Of a DNA stretch of 64,000 nt, positions 16,439 through 24,150 are shown piece by piece. Under the pieces are notes generated by a model. The model was not told the DNA's origin. It saw nothing but the letters and a program-made list of their open reading frames with translations, and did not search any database. Position 1 is the stretch's first letter. Each line of letters begins with the position of its first letter. The stretch is from Dyadobacter pollutisoli (GTDB taxonomy: Bacteria; Bacteroidota; Bacteroidia; Cytophagales; Spirosomataceae): contig NZ_CP112998.1 of the NCBI RefSeq assembly GCF_026625565.1, forward strand, positions 7,538,501-7,602,500. The letters are read 5' to 3'. Both the position numbers and the translations under genes were made by a program.

Positions 16439-18928
16439 TTACCTAAACACCGCGTTACTGAACAAGATCTTCCCATTATAAAGCATCGACCTGAAAACGG
16501 GATCATCCATGAGGTAAACGACGTGCCCGCGTCCCAGGTCTTGTACGCCCATGATGAGGGTGTTTTTTAGCTTTCCGGTCATTTTTGTTCCAACAAAACC
16601 TGCCTTGTACCCGTCCTCGGTCAGGTAGCCCACATTCCAGCCGTCTTTGAGATATTCCCGCTCGTACGCATCCCGCACGATCGTGAAATATTCTTTGCTG
16701 CAACCAAATGCCAAAGGATGGGTAGGGTCCAGGGTGATCTGAAACATACTTCCCGGTGATGAGTCGCTGGCTTCTTCGCGTTGCTGTTCCCCGAATTTCT
16801 TGAAAAAGTCGGCGTCTTTCTTTTTGTCTGAAAATTTCTTGCTGAGCGCAAAGCCGGGCTTGTTCATAAATGCCTCTGTCGCGCGTTCCATTGCAATAAT
16901 CTTGCCACCATTCTTCACCCAATTTTGCAATGCTTCCAGGTGTTTGTCATTAATAATGTCACCATATCTGCCGTCCGGTAAGATCAGGACGTCAATCTCG
17001 TTCCAGGGTAGGCTGGCCAGACGGGCAGCGCTGACGATAGTTACCGGGTATTTTATTTGTTGTTCAAAAAAATGCCACACGCCGCCAAAAGCCGTCGGGG
17101 ATATGCCGTCTCCGGATACCGCCACAATTTTCGGTGCTTTGATCGCGACAACATTGTCATTACCAAAGTCGGGCCCTGAACTCACGTAGCCAGTTTTAAC
17201 GGGCATCAATTGAATGTGATGCTTTGTCGCAAGAGAAGTTACCAGCTTATCGAATGCGACATTCTCATTCCCTTTTTTGGTGATAATCAATGTCCCAGCC
17301 GAGTAGGAAATTTTGTCCATTTCGAACGGTACATTGGAGGTTTTAACCAAAATCCCGTTTTTCAAAAGATCAGCCAGGAACACAGCATCCTCCACTTCCG
17401 ACCAATTGGCAATGTAAGCGTAAGGCGAGGAGGCCGGTATGGGGTTTTCGATCTTTGCAGGCTGATAGGCAGCCGGGACCAGTTTCTCTTTCAAACCATA
17501 GGCTTTTAGTCCAAAAACATAGGCAAGTCCCCAGCTGGTAACGTCGTAAGTAACAGAGTCTTCCAGTACCGGTTTGGGATCAAACAGAATGCGCAGCAAA
17601 TTGGACTTGGGCTGGTAAGCGCTGATCAGCAAATCATTGTTTTCGATTTTGATCGCCTGTTCCGTAACTGTTGTGAGCTCGGTACCTTTGGTTGAAATAG
17701 ATTTTCCGGCAATACCATACGTGAAGCCTTGTTTCTCCATCCAGCTGCCAAATGACCGGATACGCTCTTCATTGCCTTTCGCTTTAATCACGTAAGTTTT
17801 AAAGTTTCCAATCGGCGCATTAATCGCATCCTGATGAAACTTGATAAACTCTGAAACCACCTTGTCTTTTTGAGATAGTACTGCTTCCAAAGTAGCAAGG
17901 CTCGTCGCGTAATGATGGTCGATCCTGTTTTTCAGGGTTAATGTGTCGTGCTCATCTTCACGTTCCAGCGCCAGTCCGGCGCGGCCGCCGCCGCCCTGCT
18001 CGTAAGTAACGCCGATGGCACCGTTGGCTGTGGGCCAGGTATCACCATAACTTGGATAAAACAGGTCATAGTCATTTTTGGTAAAGTAGGCCCAGTTGTT
18101 TTTGTCGAAATATTTGCGGCAGTACTCTCCGATCAGTTCATTGAACTGACGCTGCCATGCCGTAACGTCCTTATTGTAGGGTTTAGCGGCGGGAGGGAAG
18201 TAGTAGCTTCTTGCCGGGCCCATTTCGTGGAAATCGGCGTGAAAATGCGGCATCCATTGGTTGTACAGCACGATCCTTTCCTGCGTCTCCTTTTGTGTTT
18301 GCCAGGCCCAGTCACGGTTCAGGTCAAACAAATAGTGATTAAACCTGCCACCTGGCCAGGGTTCGTCATGTTCCAATGCAAATGGGGTAACATCCGGAGT
18401 TACATTCTGTACGCGGTTGTACCATTGCGAATAGCGTTCATATCCGTCGGGATTAATGCAGGGATCGATCATGATCACCATGTTTTTCAGAAACTCCTGT
18501 GTGAGTGCATTGTTTTTGTTGAGCAGCTCGTAAACAACTTTCATGCTCGTATTAGCCGAAACAGACTCATTCCCGTGAACATTGTAACTCAGCCATACAA
18601 TGGGCGGAACACTGGCATCGGGCTTGCCCGGAAGCATACCTATGCTCTTCAAATGATTTTCCCGGATCGCATTCAGCTTGCTCATATTCTCTGGTGAAGC
18701 AATAAATGCAACCATTAAAGGTCTTCCTTCATTGGTGGTCCCGTAACGCGTTATTTTCATGCGGTCAGGGTTCCGGGCTTGCAGCGTATTGATGTAATCG
18801 GTGATCTGGCTATGAAAGGCAAATTTGGAACCTAGCGGAAACCCGAGGTACTCATCGGGAGTGATGCTTTGTGCAATGGCCTGGTTTGTCAAGAGGAGTA
18901 ACAGGAAGTACCGGATAAATTTGGTCAT
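16439..18928 (-). CDS. secreted M14 family zinc carboxypeptidase-like protein
   Basis: An 829-residue exported metallopeptidase with a cleavable signal peptide (first 20 residues, ending QAIAQ). The M14 catalytic domain (about 35-370) has the zinc ligands His118-x-x-Glu121 in VHGNES and a later His in HFHADFHEMG (228-234). Arg205 in LNRDW and a Glu in TYEQGGGGR are the likely substrate-binding and catalytic residues. The long C-terminal half (about 480-829) resembles a glutamine-amidotransferase-like fold without an obvious catalytic triad, as in many Bacteroidota M14 proteins. Probable role: trimming peptides in the periplasm or outside the cell. Confidence 0.9.
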   Translation of the reverse strand: MTKFIRYFLLLLLTNQAIAQSITPDEYLGFPLGSKFAFHSQITDYINTLQARNPDRMKITRYGTTNEGRPLMVAFIASPENMSKLNAIRENHLKSIGMLPGKPDASVPPIVWLSYNVHGNESVSANTSMKVVYELLNKNNALTQEFLKNMVIMIDPCINPDGYERYSQWYNRVQNVTPDVTPFALEHDEPWPGGRFNHYLFDLNRDWAWQTQKETQERIVLYNQWMPHFHADFHEMGPARSYYFPPAAKPYNKDVTAWQRQFNELIGEYCRKYFDKNNWAYFTKNDYDLFYPSYGDTWPTANGAIGVTYEQGGGGRAGLALEREDEHDTLTLKNRIDHHYATSLATLEAVLSQKDKVVSEFIKFHQDAINAPIGNFKTYVIKAKGNEERIRSFGSWMEKQGFTYGIAGKSISTKGTELTTVTEQAIKIENNDLLISAYQPKSNLLRILFDPKPVLEDSVTYDVTSWGLAYVFGLKAYGLKEKLVPAAYQPAKIENPIPASSPYAYIANWSEVEDAVFLADLLKNGILVKTSNVPFEMDKISYSAGTLIITKKGNENVAFDKLVTSLATKHHIQLMPVKTGYVSSGPDFGNDNVVAIKAPKIVAVSGDGISPTAFGGVWHFFEQQIKYPVTIVSAARLASLPWNEIDVLILPDGRYGDIINDKHLEALQNWVKNGGKIIAMERATEAFMNKPGFALSKKFSDKKKDADFFKKFGEQQREEASDSSPGSMFQITLDPTHPLAFGCSKEYFTIVRDAYEREYLKDGWNVGYLTEDGYKAGFVGTKMTGKLKNTLIMGVQDLGRGHVVYLMDDPVFRSMLYNGKILFSNAVFR

Positions 18929-19076
18929 AGGAAGAGATTTGTGAAAACCCGTAAACCCAAATTTAGAAAGTTACCTGAATTTACCGCCATGGGGAAAAGG
19001 ATAAAAAAAACTTTTGAATTGAATCGTCTGTAAATGAGAGAACTAAAAAATATTTCAATTTTATTTCGTCAGGGGA

Positions 19077-19108
19077 GTTGCAATTTAAAATCCAACCGTG
19101 CATCTTTG
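19077..19108 (+). promoter_or_regulatory. candidate promoter of tRNA-Glu
   Basis: GTTG (19077-19080), 20 bases, then CATCTTTG (19101-19108), one mismatch to TAnnTTTG. Transcription would start near 19115, giving a 5' extension of about 67 nt on the tRNA precursor. Confidence 0.5.
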
Positions 19109-19144
19109 CACCACGATTTCGGAAAAAGGAATCGCAAAGTGAAA

Positions 19145-19275
19145 GAAAGTGCAAAAAAACGCGCGAAGTAGGAGACCAGTCGGCCCATTCGTCTAGCGGT
19201 TAGGACACGACCCTTTCACGGTTGAAACAGGGGTTCGATTCCCCTATGGGTCACAAACCGTGCGATTGCACTTTC
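19145..19275 (+). repeat. 10-bp inverted repeat flanking the tRNA gene
   Basis: GAAAGTGCAA (19145-19154) pairs perfectly with TTGCACTTTC (19266-19275) on either side of tRNA-Glu. In the primary transcript this would bring the two flanks together as a stem below the tRNA, before the terminator. Confidence 0.5.
19182..19253 (+). tRNA. tRNA-Glu (anticodon UUC)
   Basis: A 72-nt cloverleaf. The acceptor stem GGCCCAT / ATGGGTC includes one G-U pair and is followed by discriminator A. The D arm contains AGCGGTTAGGAC. The anticodon stem CGACC / GGTTG has loop CTTTCAC with anticodon TTC at 19215-19217. The T arm CAGGGGTTCGATTCCCCT is canonical. CCA is not encoded. A terminator follows 30 bp later. 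Confidence 0.95.
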
Positions 19276-19282
19276 AATCTTC

Positions 19283-19314
19283 AAAAAACCGTCCTGGATC
19301 AGGACGGTTTTTTT
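19283..19314 (+). terminator. rho-independent terminator of tRNA-Glu
   Basis: A 14-bp perfect stem (AAAAAACCGTCCTG with its complement), 3-nt loop and a run of seven T. Confidence 0.93.
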
Positions 19315-19428
19315 GTTTTCCGCATTTCCACGCCGTATGCCGCGATTTTTGCTAAAAGGCTAAGTCCGAAGACGTTCGTATAGTAATTTTATTCTATTGT
19401 TGTACGAAATGTTTATAGTGGTTTGTAG

Positions 19429-19436
19429 TATATTTG
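19429..19436 (+). promoter_or_regulatory. -7 promoter box of the T9SS cargo gene
   Basis: TATATTTG, an exact TAnnTTTG match, 79 bases upstream of the ATG at 19516. No clear TTTG lies at the expected -33 distance. Confidence 0.45.
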
Positions 19437-19515
19437 GCGCCAACGATAGAATAAGTTACTAATATATTAATGGATTAAACACACAATTATTATAGCCCAC
19501 AAATTTTTACAAACT

Positions 19516-21726
19516 ATGAATTTTTTATTAAAACTTGTTTTTGCAGGAGGAATGGCGGGGTCGGTTGTAGCGGCTCCGCATGAAGGCATCAGAAGTACAC
19601 CTTTTAGTGCCGACAGTACACACACCGACAACAGTCAATCGGATGTTGTCGTGATGAGTGGTTTGAATAGTTCATACGAAATTAAAAATCCTTACGCTGA
19701 GTCTGCGGACGCGCCTTTTACCATCGCAAGTAAGAGCCCTAGCAGAACCGCTGCACCGCTTGCCACCAAAGTATCTTGTGGAGGCCGTACCTGGGAGCAT
19801 GGTCAGTTGCTCGGCCACACGCAGGACAATCAGCCCGTTAACGTCAGAATTCAGGACAACAGGATCTATCTGAACTGGAATGGCCGGATCGCTGACAACA
19901 TCTGGATTCTTTACCATTTGAAAGAAGGTACATTTCAGGACAACCCGACGGACGGTGCAACGATCAGTAACTGCGTCAATCCGGTGGACCCGAGTACTGC
20001 ACCAAGCAATTTGCTGGGACGTACCGGAGACGGGCAAATTACCTGCAACGGTATTGTAATGACTAACGGCGATTTGCTTGGTACTTATGTAGGTGGAGGC
20101 ATGAACACTTACCAGTATACCAAATACGTAGACGGTATGCTAAGGGTAATGATTAAGCAGGGTGAGAATGACGACCGCACGACAAACTACAATATGAGCT
20201 TGCTCAATTTTACCATTCAGGGAGCAAACGGTAGTTACATGAGTGCAAAATGGAAGAATGTCCTGACTACTCAGATGGTCGACGGCTGCTTCTGGCCGAT
20301 TGTTCCAAAATCGGCAACACCTATCGTAGAAAACAATTGTACAGCTGGACCGACATTGAAAACGGTTACAAATGTTACACAAACAGGCCTGCAATTCACT
20401 TTCGATGGAACGGGGATCAGTACCGTGAAATGGAGAATCAAATCGAATACTACTGACGTAAGAACAGGCACAACACCCGACCTGGCCGGCGCTAAAACGG
20501 TTAATCTTACCTACGCTTCACTTGCGGCTGGTAATTATTCATTGGAAATCGAAGGAGGAAACTGTACCTCGGCAGTAACGAAGCTCAATTTTACCATTAA
20601 CCCGCCCGTAGTAACGATCCCCGACTGCCTGAATGGACCGGCTGCGGCAACGACTACGATCACCAATATCACGCCTAGCGGTATCACGGTTAACTATGCT
20701 AGCAATAACCTTCACACTTTCTCGTGGCGTATTTTGCAAGGAACGTATGCAGTAGCAAGCGGGAAAACGGGTACGCTGGCTACCAATTCAACAGCACTGA
20801 CATTCAATTACCTGCAAAATGGAACATACAACTTCGAACTTACACCGGTAGATTGTAAGGCGGCATCTCCAACGGTTAAAAGTTTCAGCGTTGCTGCTAC
20901 CGATACCCGTACTGCATGTTCAAGAGGGCCAAGTTTGCAATCCATATTGTCTTCTGACGAAACTACTCTTTCATTCCTTTTTGACGGGAATAACATTTTC
21001 GCCATTGACTGGAAGATTTTACAAAGTGGTACTGTACTTCGCCAAAACCGCGTCGCGCCACAAGATAACCATCCTGTGATCCAGTTTGGTACATTGCCGA
21101 CTGGGGTGTATACACTTCAAGTAGAGGGCGGAAACTGTAAGTCTACGGCGAGTGCGATGAACTTCGGAGTGAATGTTCCTCTGCCGATTTATATTTCAAA
21201 TTTTAAAGGAGCAGTGGTTGAAAAAGGCGTAGAATTATCCTGGGAAGTGGTTTCTGAACAGGATGGAAAAGAATTCGAAGTGCTTCGTTATGACAGCCAG
21301 ATGAAGAATGAGCAAATGCTTGGCAAAGTATCGCTAACCGACCAGAGAGTAGGCCAGTATCGTTTTGTTGACAAGAATCCATTGCTGGGCACTAACTACT
21401 ATCAGCTGAAACAAATTGATACTGACGGGACATTCCAAAGGAGCAAAATTGTTTCTGTAACCCCGGCGACGATATCAGGAACGGTAGTAGCGCCTAATCC
21501 TGCGCAGGATTATGTAGATCTTCAATTTTCATCCCGCACATCGGGCTTGTCAAACCTTAGCATTTATGATGTTTCGGGTGTGGAGGTCAGCAAATCGCAG
21601 ATTCAGATCACGGAAGGGAAAAACAATCACCGTTTGAATGTGAAGCGGTTTTCAACCGGGAATTATTTCATTAAAATATCTCACGGCGGCGAAACGTCAA
21701 GGTTACGTTTTACGAAAGTGAATTAA
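19516..21726 (+). CDS. type IX secretion system cargo protein with three tandem modules
   Basis: A 736-residue secreted protein. A signal peptide covers the first 20 residues. An N-terminal domain (about 80-260) contains two Trp/Cys-rich parts (CGGRTWEHGQLLG and a DGQITCNG segment). Three repeats of about 90 residues follow (about 275-375, 376-470, 471-560), each starting with a Gly-Pro and containing a WRI or WKI strand and, in the first and third, an EGGNC segment, so they are Ig-like modules. The end has a PxxxISNFKGAVVEKGVELSWEV-type fibronectin-like domain. The C-terminal T9SS type A sorting domain (about 655-736) reads VVAPNPAQDYVDL, LSIYDVSGVEV, LSTGNYFIKI-type. Exported through T9SS and possibly attached to the surface; the ligand is unknown. 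Confidence 0.85.
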   Translation: MNFLLKLVFAGGMAGSVVAAPHEGIRSTPFSADSTHTDNSQSDVVVMSGLNSSYEIKNPYAESADAPFTIASKSPSRTAAPLATKVSCGGRTWEHGQLLGHTQDNQPVNVRIQDNRIYLNWNGRIADNIWILYHLKEGTFQDNPTDGATISNCVNPVDPSTAPSNLLGRTGDGQITCNGIVMTNGDLLGTYVGGGMNTYQYTKYVDGMLRVMIKQGENDDRTTNYNMSLLNFTIQGANGSYMSAKWKNVLTTQMVDGCFWPIVPKSATPIVENNCTAGPTLKTVTNVTQTGLQFTFDGTGISTVKWRIKSNTTDVRTGTTPDLAGAKTVNLTYASLAAGNYSLEIEGGNCTSAVTKLNFTINPPVVTIPDCLNGPAAATTTITNITPSGITVNYASNNLHTFSWRILQGTYAVASGKTGTLATNSTALTFNYLQNGTYNFELTPVDCKAASPTVKSFSVAATDTRTACSRGPSLQSILSSDETTLSFLFDGNNIFAIDWKILQSGTVLRQNRVAPQDNHPVIQFGTLPTGVYTLQVEGGNCKSTASAMNFGVNVPLPIYISNFKGAVVEKGVELSWEVVSEQDGKEFEVLRYDSQMKNEQMLGKVSLTDQRVGQYRFVDKNPLLGTNYYQLKQIDTDGTFQRSKIVSVTPATISGTVVAPNPAQDYVDLQFSSRTSGLSNLSIYDVSGVEVSKSQIQITEGKNNHRLNVKRFSTGNYFIKISHGGETSRLRFTKVN

Positions 21727-21753
21727 AATCAATAGTCAAGTACTGACTTTGAG

Positions 21754-21807
21754 AATGGCTAAATGGCTGGTTTGTGAATCAAACAGTCATTTAGCCATTT
21801 GTTTTTT
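21754..21807 (+). terminator. rho-independent terminator of the T9SS cargo gene
   Basis: The 12-bp arms AATGGCTAAATG and CATTTAGCCATT enclose a second inner stem (CTG-TTTG with CAAA-CAG), followed by TGTTTTTT. Confidence 0.88.
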
Positions 21808-21846
21808 AGAAAAGATCTGTGGCATGTCCGAGCCGAAGATTACAAG

Positions 21847-22119
21847 TCAAATCGAACGCTCGTCGATTCCTGAAATCTTTTCCAAAGCCAGCATTACACA
21901 TTCAATACGGTCCACATGCCCCCGCTTGGGATCCGAGTAAGCCTGCGCTACCGACCGCATGAAGGCTTCACCTTCCCGCGTATTGAAAAACGGATCCGAT
22001 TTCGCCAGTGCATCTTTCCAGCCTGGCCCCACAATTTCCTTAGCCTTTCCAAAACGTGCCAGCAACCGTTGCTTAATCGAAACGCCCCTGCGCTGACTTG
22101 AACTTGTTTCCATGTGCAT
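21847..22119 (-). CDS. small protein of unknown function
   Basis: A 90-residue soluble, mostly helical protein starting at ATG 22119 or 22113. The N-terminal 25 residues are basic (SSQRRGVSIKQRLLARFGKAK); the rest contains a PGWKDAL and a GEAFMRSVAQAYSDP segment, then an acidic helix. I do not recognise the family. It is divergent from the XRE-type regulator and its start is directly preceded by the ACACATTAT leader also found at other genes of this island. Nothing visible gives a function. Confidence 0.55.
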   Translation of the reverse strand: MHMETSSSQRRGVSIKQRLLARFGKAKEIVGPGWKDALAKSDPFFNTREGEAFMRSVAQAYSDPKRGHVDRIECVMLALEKISGIDERSI

Positions 22120-22164
22120 ATAATGTGTAATTTGCGTTTAACAGTTTTTGTTGAGCAAAGATGT

Positions 22165-22209
22165 GAAGAAAATTTTGATCAACAAATTATTTAGAAGAAA
22201 ATTTTATCC
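22165..22209 (+). promoter_or_regulatory. two direct GAAGAAAATTTT repeats before the XRE gene, possible operators
   Basis: GAAGAAAATTTTGATC (22165-22180) and GAAGAAAATTTTATCC (22194-22209) lie 29 bp apart, close to three helical turns. A third GAAAATTTTATC copy lies at 22586-22597, after the gene and before hicA. This spacing suits a self-regulating XRE protein; binding is inferred. Confidence 0.45.
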
Positions 22210-22212
22210 AAA

Positions 22213-22587
22213 ATGTTTTCTGAGCGTTTAAAGCACCTAATAGAATATCTAGGAATATCAATCACATCATTTGAGGCTTCCATTGGAGTTTCAAAAGGAG
22301 CAATTGCGAAACCGATTAAAAACCAGAAGACAGTAGGAGTGGAGGTGTTGGGTAAAATTTTGATCAAATATTCAAATGTCAACTTAGAATGGTTAGTTTG
22401 CGGTGTAGATTCAATGTTGAAGGATAACCGAGACAACCGCCAGGGGAACATTGAAGATCATCCATCGGAGAACCTGATTACCATTACCAAAGATGAATTT
22501 ATTGAGTTGCAGCGTAAGGCTTTGCGGCAGGAGGATCGGATAAGGGAGTTGGAGAGGCAGGTGCAGGAGTTGGGGAAGACTAACTGA
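22213..22587 (+). CDS. XRE/CI-like helix-turn-helix regulator with C-terminal coiled coil
   Basis: A 124-residue DNA-binding protein. Residues 1-65 form a Cro/CI-like HTH: ERLKHLIEYLGISITSFEASIGVSKGAIAKPIKN, followed by a LGKILIKYSNVNLEWLV-type fourth helix commonly seen in Bacteroidota XRE proteins. Residues about 90-122 form a charged coiled coil (QEDRIRELERQVQELG) that probably mediates oligomerisation. It precedes hicA-hicB but is separated from them by a terminator. Repeats resembling operator sites flank it, so autoregulation and control of the adjacent toxin-antitoxin genes are possible. Confidence 0.8.
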   Translation: MFSERLKHLIEYLGISITSFEASIGVSKGAIAKPIKNQKTVGVEVLGKILIKYSNVNLEWLVCGVDSMLKDNRDNRQGNIEDHPSENLITITKDEFIELQRKALRQEDRIRELERQVQELGKTN

Positions 22588-22611
22588 AAATTTTATCGAA
22601 AGATATTTGAT

Positions 22612-22643
22612 AAAGGTCGCAAATTTGCGACCTTTATTTTTTT
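22612..22643 (+). terminator. rho-independent terminator between the XRE gene and hicA
   Basis: A fully palindromic 24-base stem-loop (AAAGGTCGCAAA with its complement) followed by ATTTTTTT. It lies 18 bases before the hicA start, so hicAB either has a promoter overlapping this region or is expressed by read-through. Confidence 0.85.
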
Positions 22644-22661
22644 GCTCACACACTATAATTT

Positions 22662-22847
22662 ATGAATGCTAAACAGTTAGTCAAACTGCTTGAAGAAAGC
22701 GGATGGCAAGAAGTGAGATGTAGCGGAAGCCATCGGATTTTCCAGCATCCTGATAAAAATGGATCTCTCCCGGTACCATTTCATGGAAGCAAAGACATTC
22801 CAATCGGAACACTCCGTAAAATCTTGAAACTGTCCGGTCTAAAATAA
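22662..22847 (+). CDS. hicA: HicA-family toxin (module 1)
   Basis: A 61-residue mRNA interferase-type toxin with the dsRBD-like HicA fold. It has N-terminal helix AKQLVKLLEESGW, catalytic His24 in CSGSHRIFQHP, a PVPFHG strand and C-terminal helix IGTLRKILKLSGL. The length matches HicA. It is followed 8 bp later by its hicB antitoxin partner. The upstream leader contains ACACACTAT, as for other genes in this island. It probably cleaves mRNA or tmRNA when not held by HicB. Confidence 0.88.
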   Translation: MNAKQLVKLLEESGWQEVRCSGSHRIFQHPDKNGSLPVPFHGSKDIPIGTLRKILKLSGLK

Positions 22848-22855
22848 AGAACGAT

Positions 22856-23263
22856 ATGAAACTGACAATAATAGTTGAAAAAGGTGACGGCGAACTTTGG
22901 GGACGCATCGATAATGTTCCTGGTTACCTTCCCGTTACTTCCGGCAAAAACCTGGAAGAAATTGAGAAGAATTTGTTGGAATTGCTTGATGATTATATCA
23001 ATCACGAGGGGAAGGCTTTCGAGGAATGGAAGAATCTGAATATCAGCAATATTCACTTTGACCATGTTTATGATCTCAGTGCTTTTTTCGAGTTGTTTGA
23101 TGATGTAAAAGTAGGAGCAATAGCAAAACGTGCCGGTCTAAATCCTTCGCTGGTAAGACATTACGTTGCTGGTACGAAATTTCCGTCGGAGCAACAGGCC
23201 AAAAAATTAGAAGATGCTATTCACAGTCTTGGCGAGAAGTTGATGGAAGTGGTTTTGGCTTGA
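22856..23263 (+). CDS. hicB: HicB-like antitoxin with helix-turn-helix (module 1)
   Basis: A 135-residue antitoxin. The N-terminal half (1-70) is a degenerate RNase H-like HicB domain (LTIIVEKGDGELWGRIDNVPGY, then ... LEEIEKNLLELLDDYI). The C-terminal half (about 78-130) is an XRE-type DNA-binding domain (VGAIAKRAGLNPSLVRHYVAGTKFPSEQQAKKLEDAI). It should bind and neutralise HicA and repress the operon. It is the same length as, and clearly homologous to, the HicB of the facing module at 24151-24558. Confidence 0.85.
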   Translation: MKLTIIVEKGDGELWGRIDNVPGYLPVTSGKNLEEIEKNLLELLDDYINHEGKAFEEWKNLNISNIHFDHVYDLSAFFELFDDVKVGAIAKRAGLNPSLVRHYVAGTKFPSEQQAKKLEDAIHSLGEKLMEVVLA

Positions 23264-23277
23264 TTTGTGTTTCAAAG

Positions 23278-23515
23278 CTACCCGTAGTCCTCAGGGTCGA
23301 ACAACTCGGTCAATAAATCGGGATTCCGAACGCATAGGTGTATATGGTCGTGTTCGCGAAATGCGCTGCCGGGGTAAAGCACCAGAGCCCAGCCAATCAT
23401 AAGACTTAGTACTGATGTTGAATTTCTTCCTGCCTGTCAGCAAATCCTGTTTGATGTCATTGCGGCATCCATGAAAACCAAACACGGTGGTGTTACGGTA
23501 GTAATATTGATTCAT
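23278..23515 (-). pseudogene. frameshifted, internally deleted remnant of a larger toxin-like gene
   Basis: From ATG 23515 the first ~45 codons read MNQYYYRNTTVFGFHGC ... NISTKSYDWLGSG. From memory, this resembles the N-terminus of DUF3990-like (putative ADP-ribosyltransferase-fold) proteins, whose next residues are usually GxYFWEN. Here the reading then goes out of register. In the next frame, from 23376 to a stop at 23278, the sequence reads YPGSAFREHDHIHLCVRNPD, which resembles the normal C-terminus of the same family. So about 100 or more internal codons are missing and the two ends are in different frames. The undisturbed-frame ORF ends at 23291. It is the last gene of the minus-strand hicA-hicB-small-small cluster. 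Confidence 0.6.
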
Positions 23516-23530
23516 AAAATAGTGTGTGTA

Positions 23531-23553
23531 ATATTTGAATAATTATCAAATAT
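23531..23553. repeat. inverted repeat upstream of the toxin remnant
   Basis: Arms ATATTTGA and TCAAATAT with a 7-base spacer, 16 bases before the remnant's start codon. The related string GATATTTGATAA also occurs at 22601-22612 before hicA module 1. It may be an operator. Confidence 0.45.
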
Positions 23554-23592
23554 CGTATTTGTTAGAAAACTATAAATATGAGATAGCGGCCT

Positions 23593-23805
23593 TTAAACGG
23601 ATACTTTCTCTTTCTTTCTTACGGAAGTCTTATCTGGTTCAATGATTCCATCTCTATATTTTTCTGAGACCGAGCCATCAGGATTCAAATAACCTACTTC
23701 AATAAGGTAGTTAGTAGCAGCTATTTTTGGATTATCAGAGTTGAAAATAGCTCTTTCCTTTTCTGCAATCACAGCTCTCACGTTATCAACTGTTTCCTGA
23801 TCCAT
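23593..23805 (-). CDS. small protein, paralogue of the 67-residue neighbour
   Basis: A 70-residue charged, soluble protein: an N-terminal helix (ETVDNVRAVIAEKERAIF) and a core NYLIEVGYLNPDGSVSEKYRDGI, followed by a basic tail (RKKEKVSV). The core aligns with LQKIGYLDENGEVSEAYRGGI of the gene at 23902-24105, so the two are paralogues. The start codon is preceded by AAATACACATT. It lies between hicB module 2 and the toxin remnant on the same strand. I do not know the family; a toxin-antidote role is suggested only by the position. Confidence 0.65.
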   Translation of the reverse strand: MDQETVDNVRAVIAEKERAIFNSDNPKIAATNYLIEVGYLNPDGSVSEKYRDGIIEPDKTSVRKKEKVSV

Positions 23806-23901
23806 AATGTGTATTTGAATGGTGAATCTACTTTTCCTTGCTAACCAAATTTGGGAATTTCTAGTGTCTTTTCCAACTCAACGGGCTCCTTATCTCCCCC
23901 G

Positions 23902-24105
23902 TTATTTAGATACTATTAGCCTAATTGTTTCAATGCGATTAGGAATTCCTCCGCGGTAGGCCTCACTCACTTCTCCATTCTCATCGAGGTAGCCTATTTT
24001 CTGCAAGCGTTTTCGCGCAAGCCCGGCGCGATCTGTGGAAGCTTCTCTTTCCTTTCGACGTTCTTCGGCGTAAGCCTTAAATTTCTCAACGAGTTCTTGA
24101 GTCAT
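23902..24105 (-). CDS. small protein, paralogue of the 70-residue neighbour
   Basis: A 67-residue protein with a strongly charged N-terminal helix (EKFKAYAEERRKEREASTD), then KRLQKIGYLDENGEVSEAYRG and a short hydrophobic tail. It shares the (I/V)GYLxxxGxVSExYR core with the next gene downstream. It starts 45 bp after the hicB module 2 stop codon, probably in the same transcript. Function unknown; related short proteins with a 'GxLDxxGNLxxxYR' core are common beside Bacteroidota toxin genes, as far as I recall. Confidence 0.65.
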   Translation of the reverse strand: MTQELVEKFKAYAEERRKEREASTDRAGLARKRLQKIGYLDENGEVSEAYRGGIPNRIETIRLIVSK

Positions 24106-24150
24106 ATCTCTTAGTTTCTTTGAAAATTCCGGCTTATAGAGTTACCTAAT

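Noticed and set aside
17948..18697. 249-residue open frame opposite the M14 peptidase
   Set aside because: Antisense shadow of a clearly coding gene, with no family resemblance or promoter.
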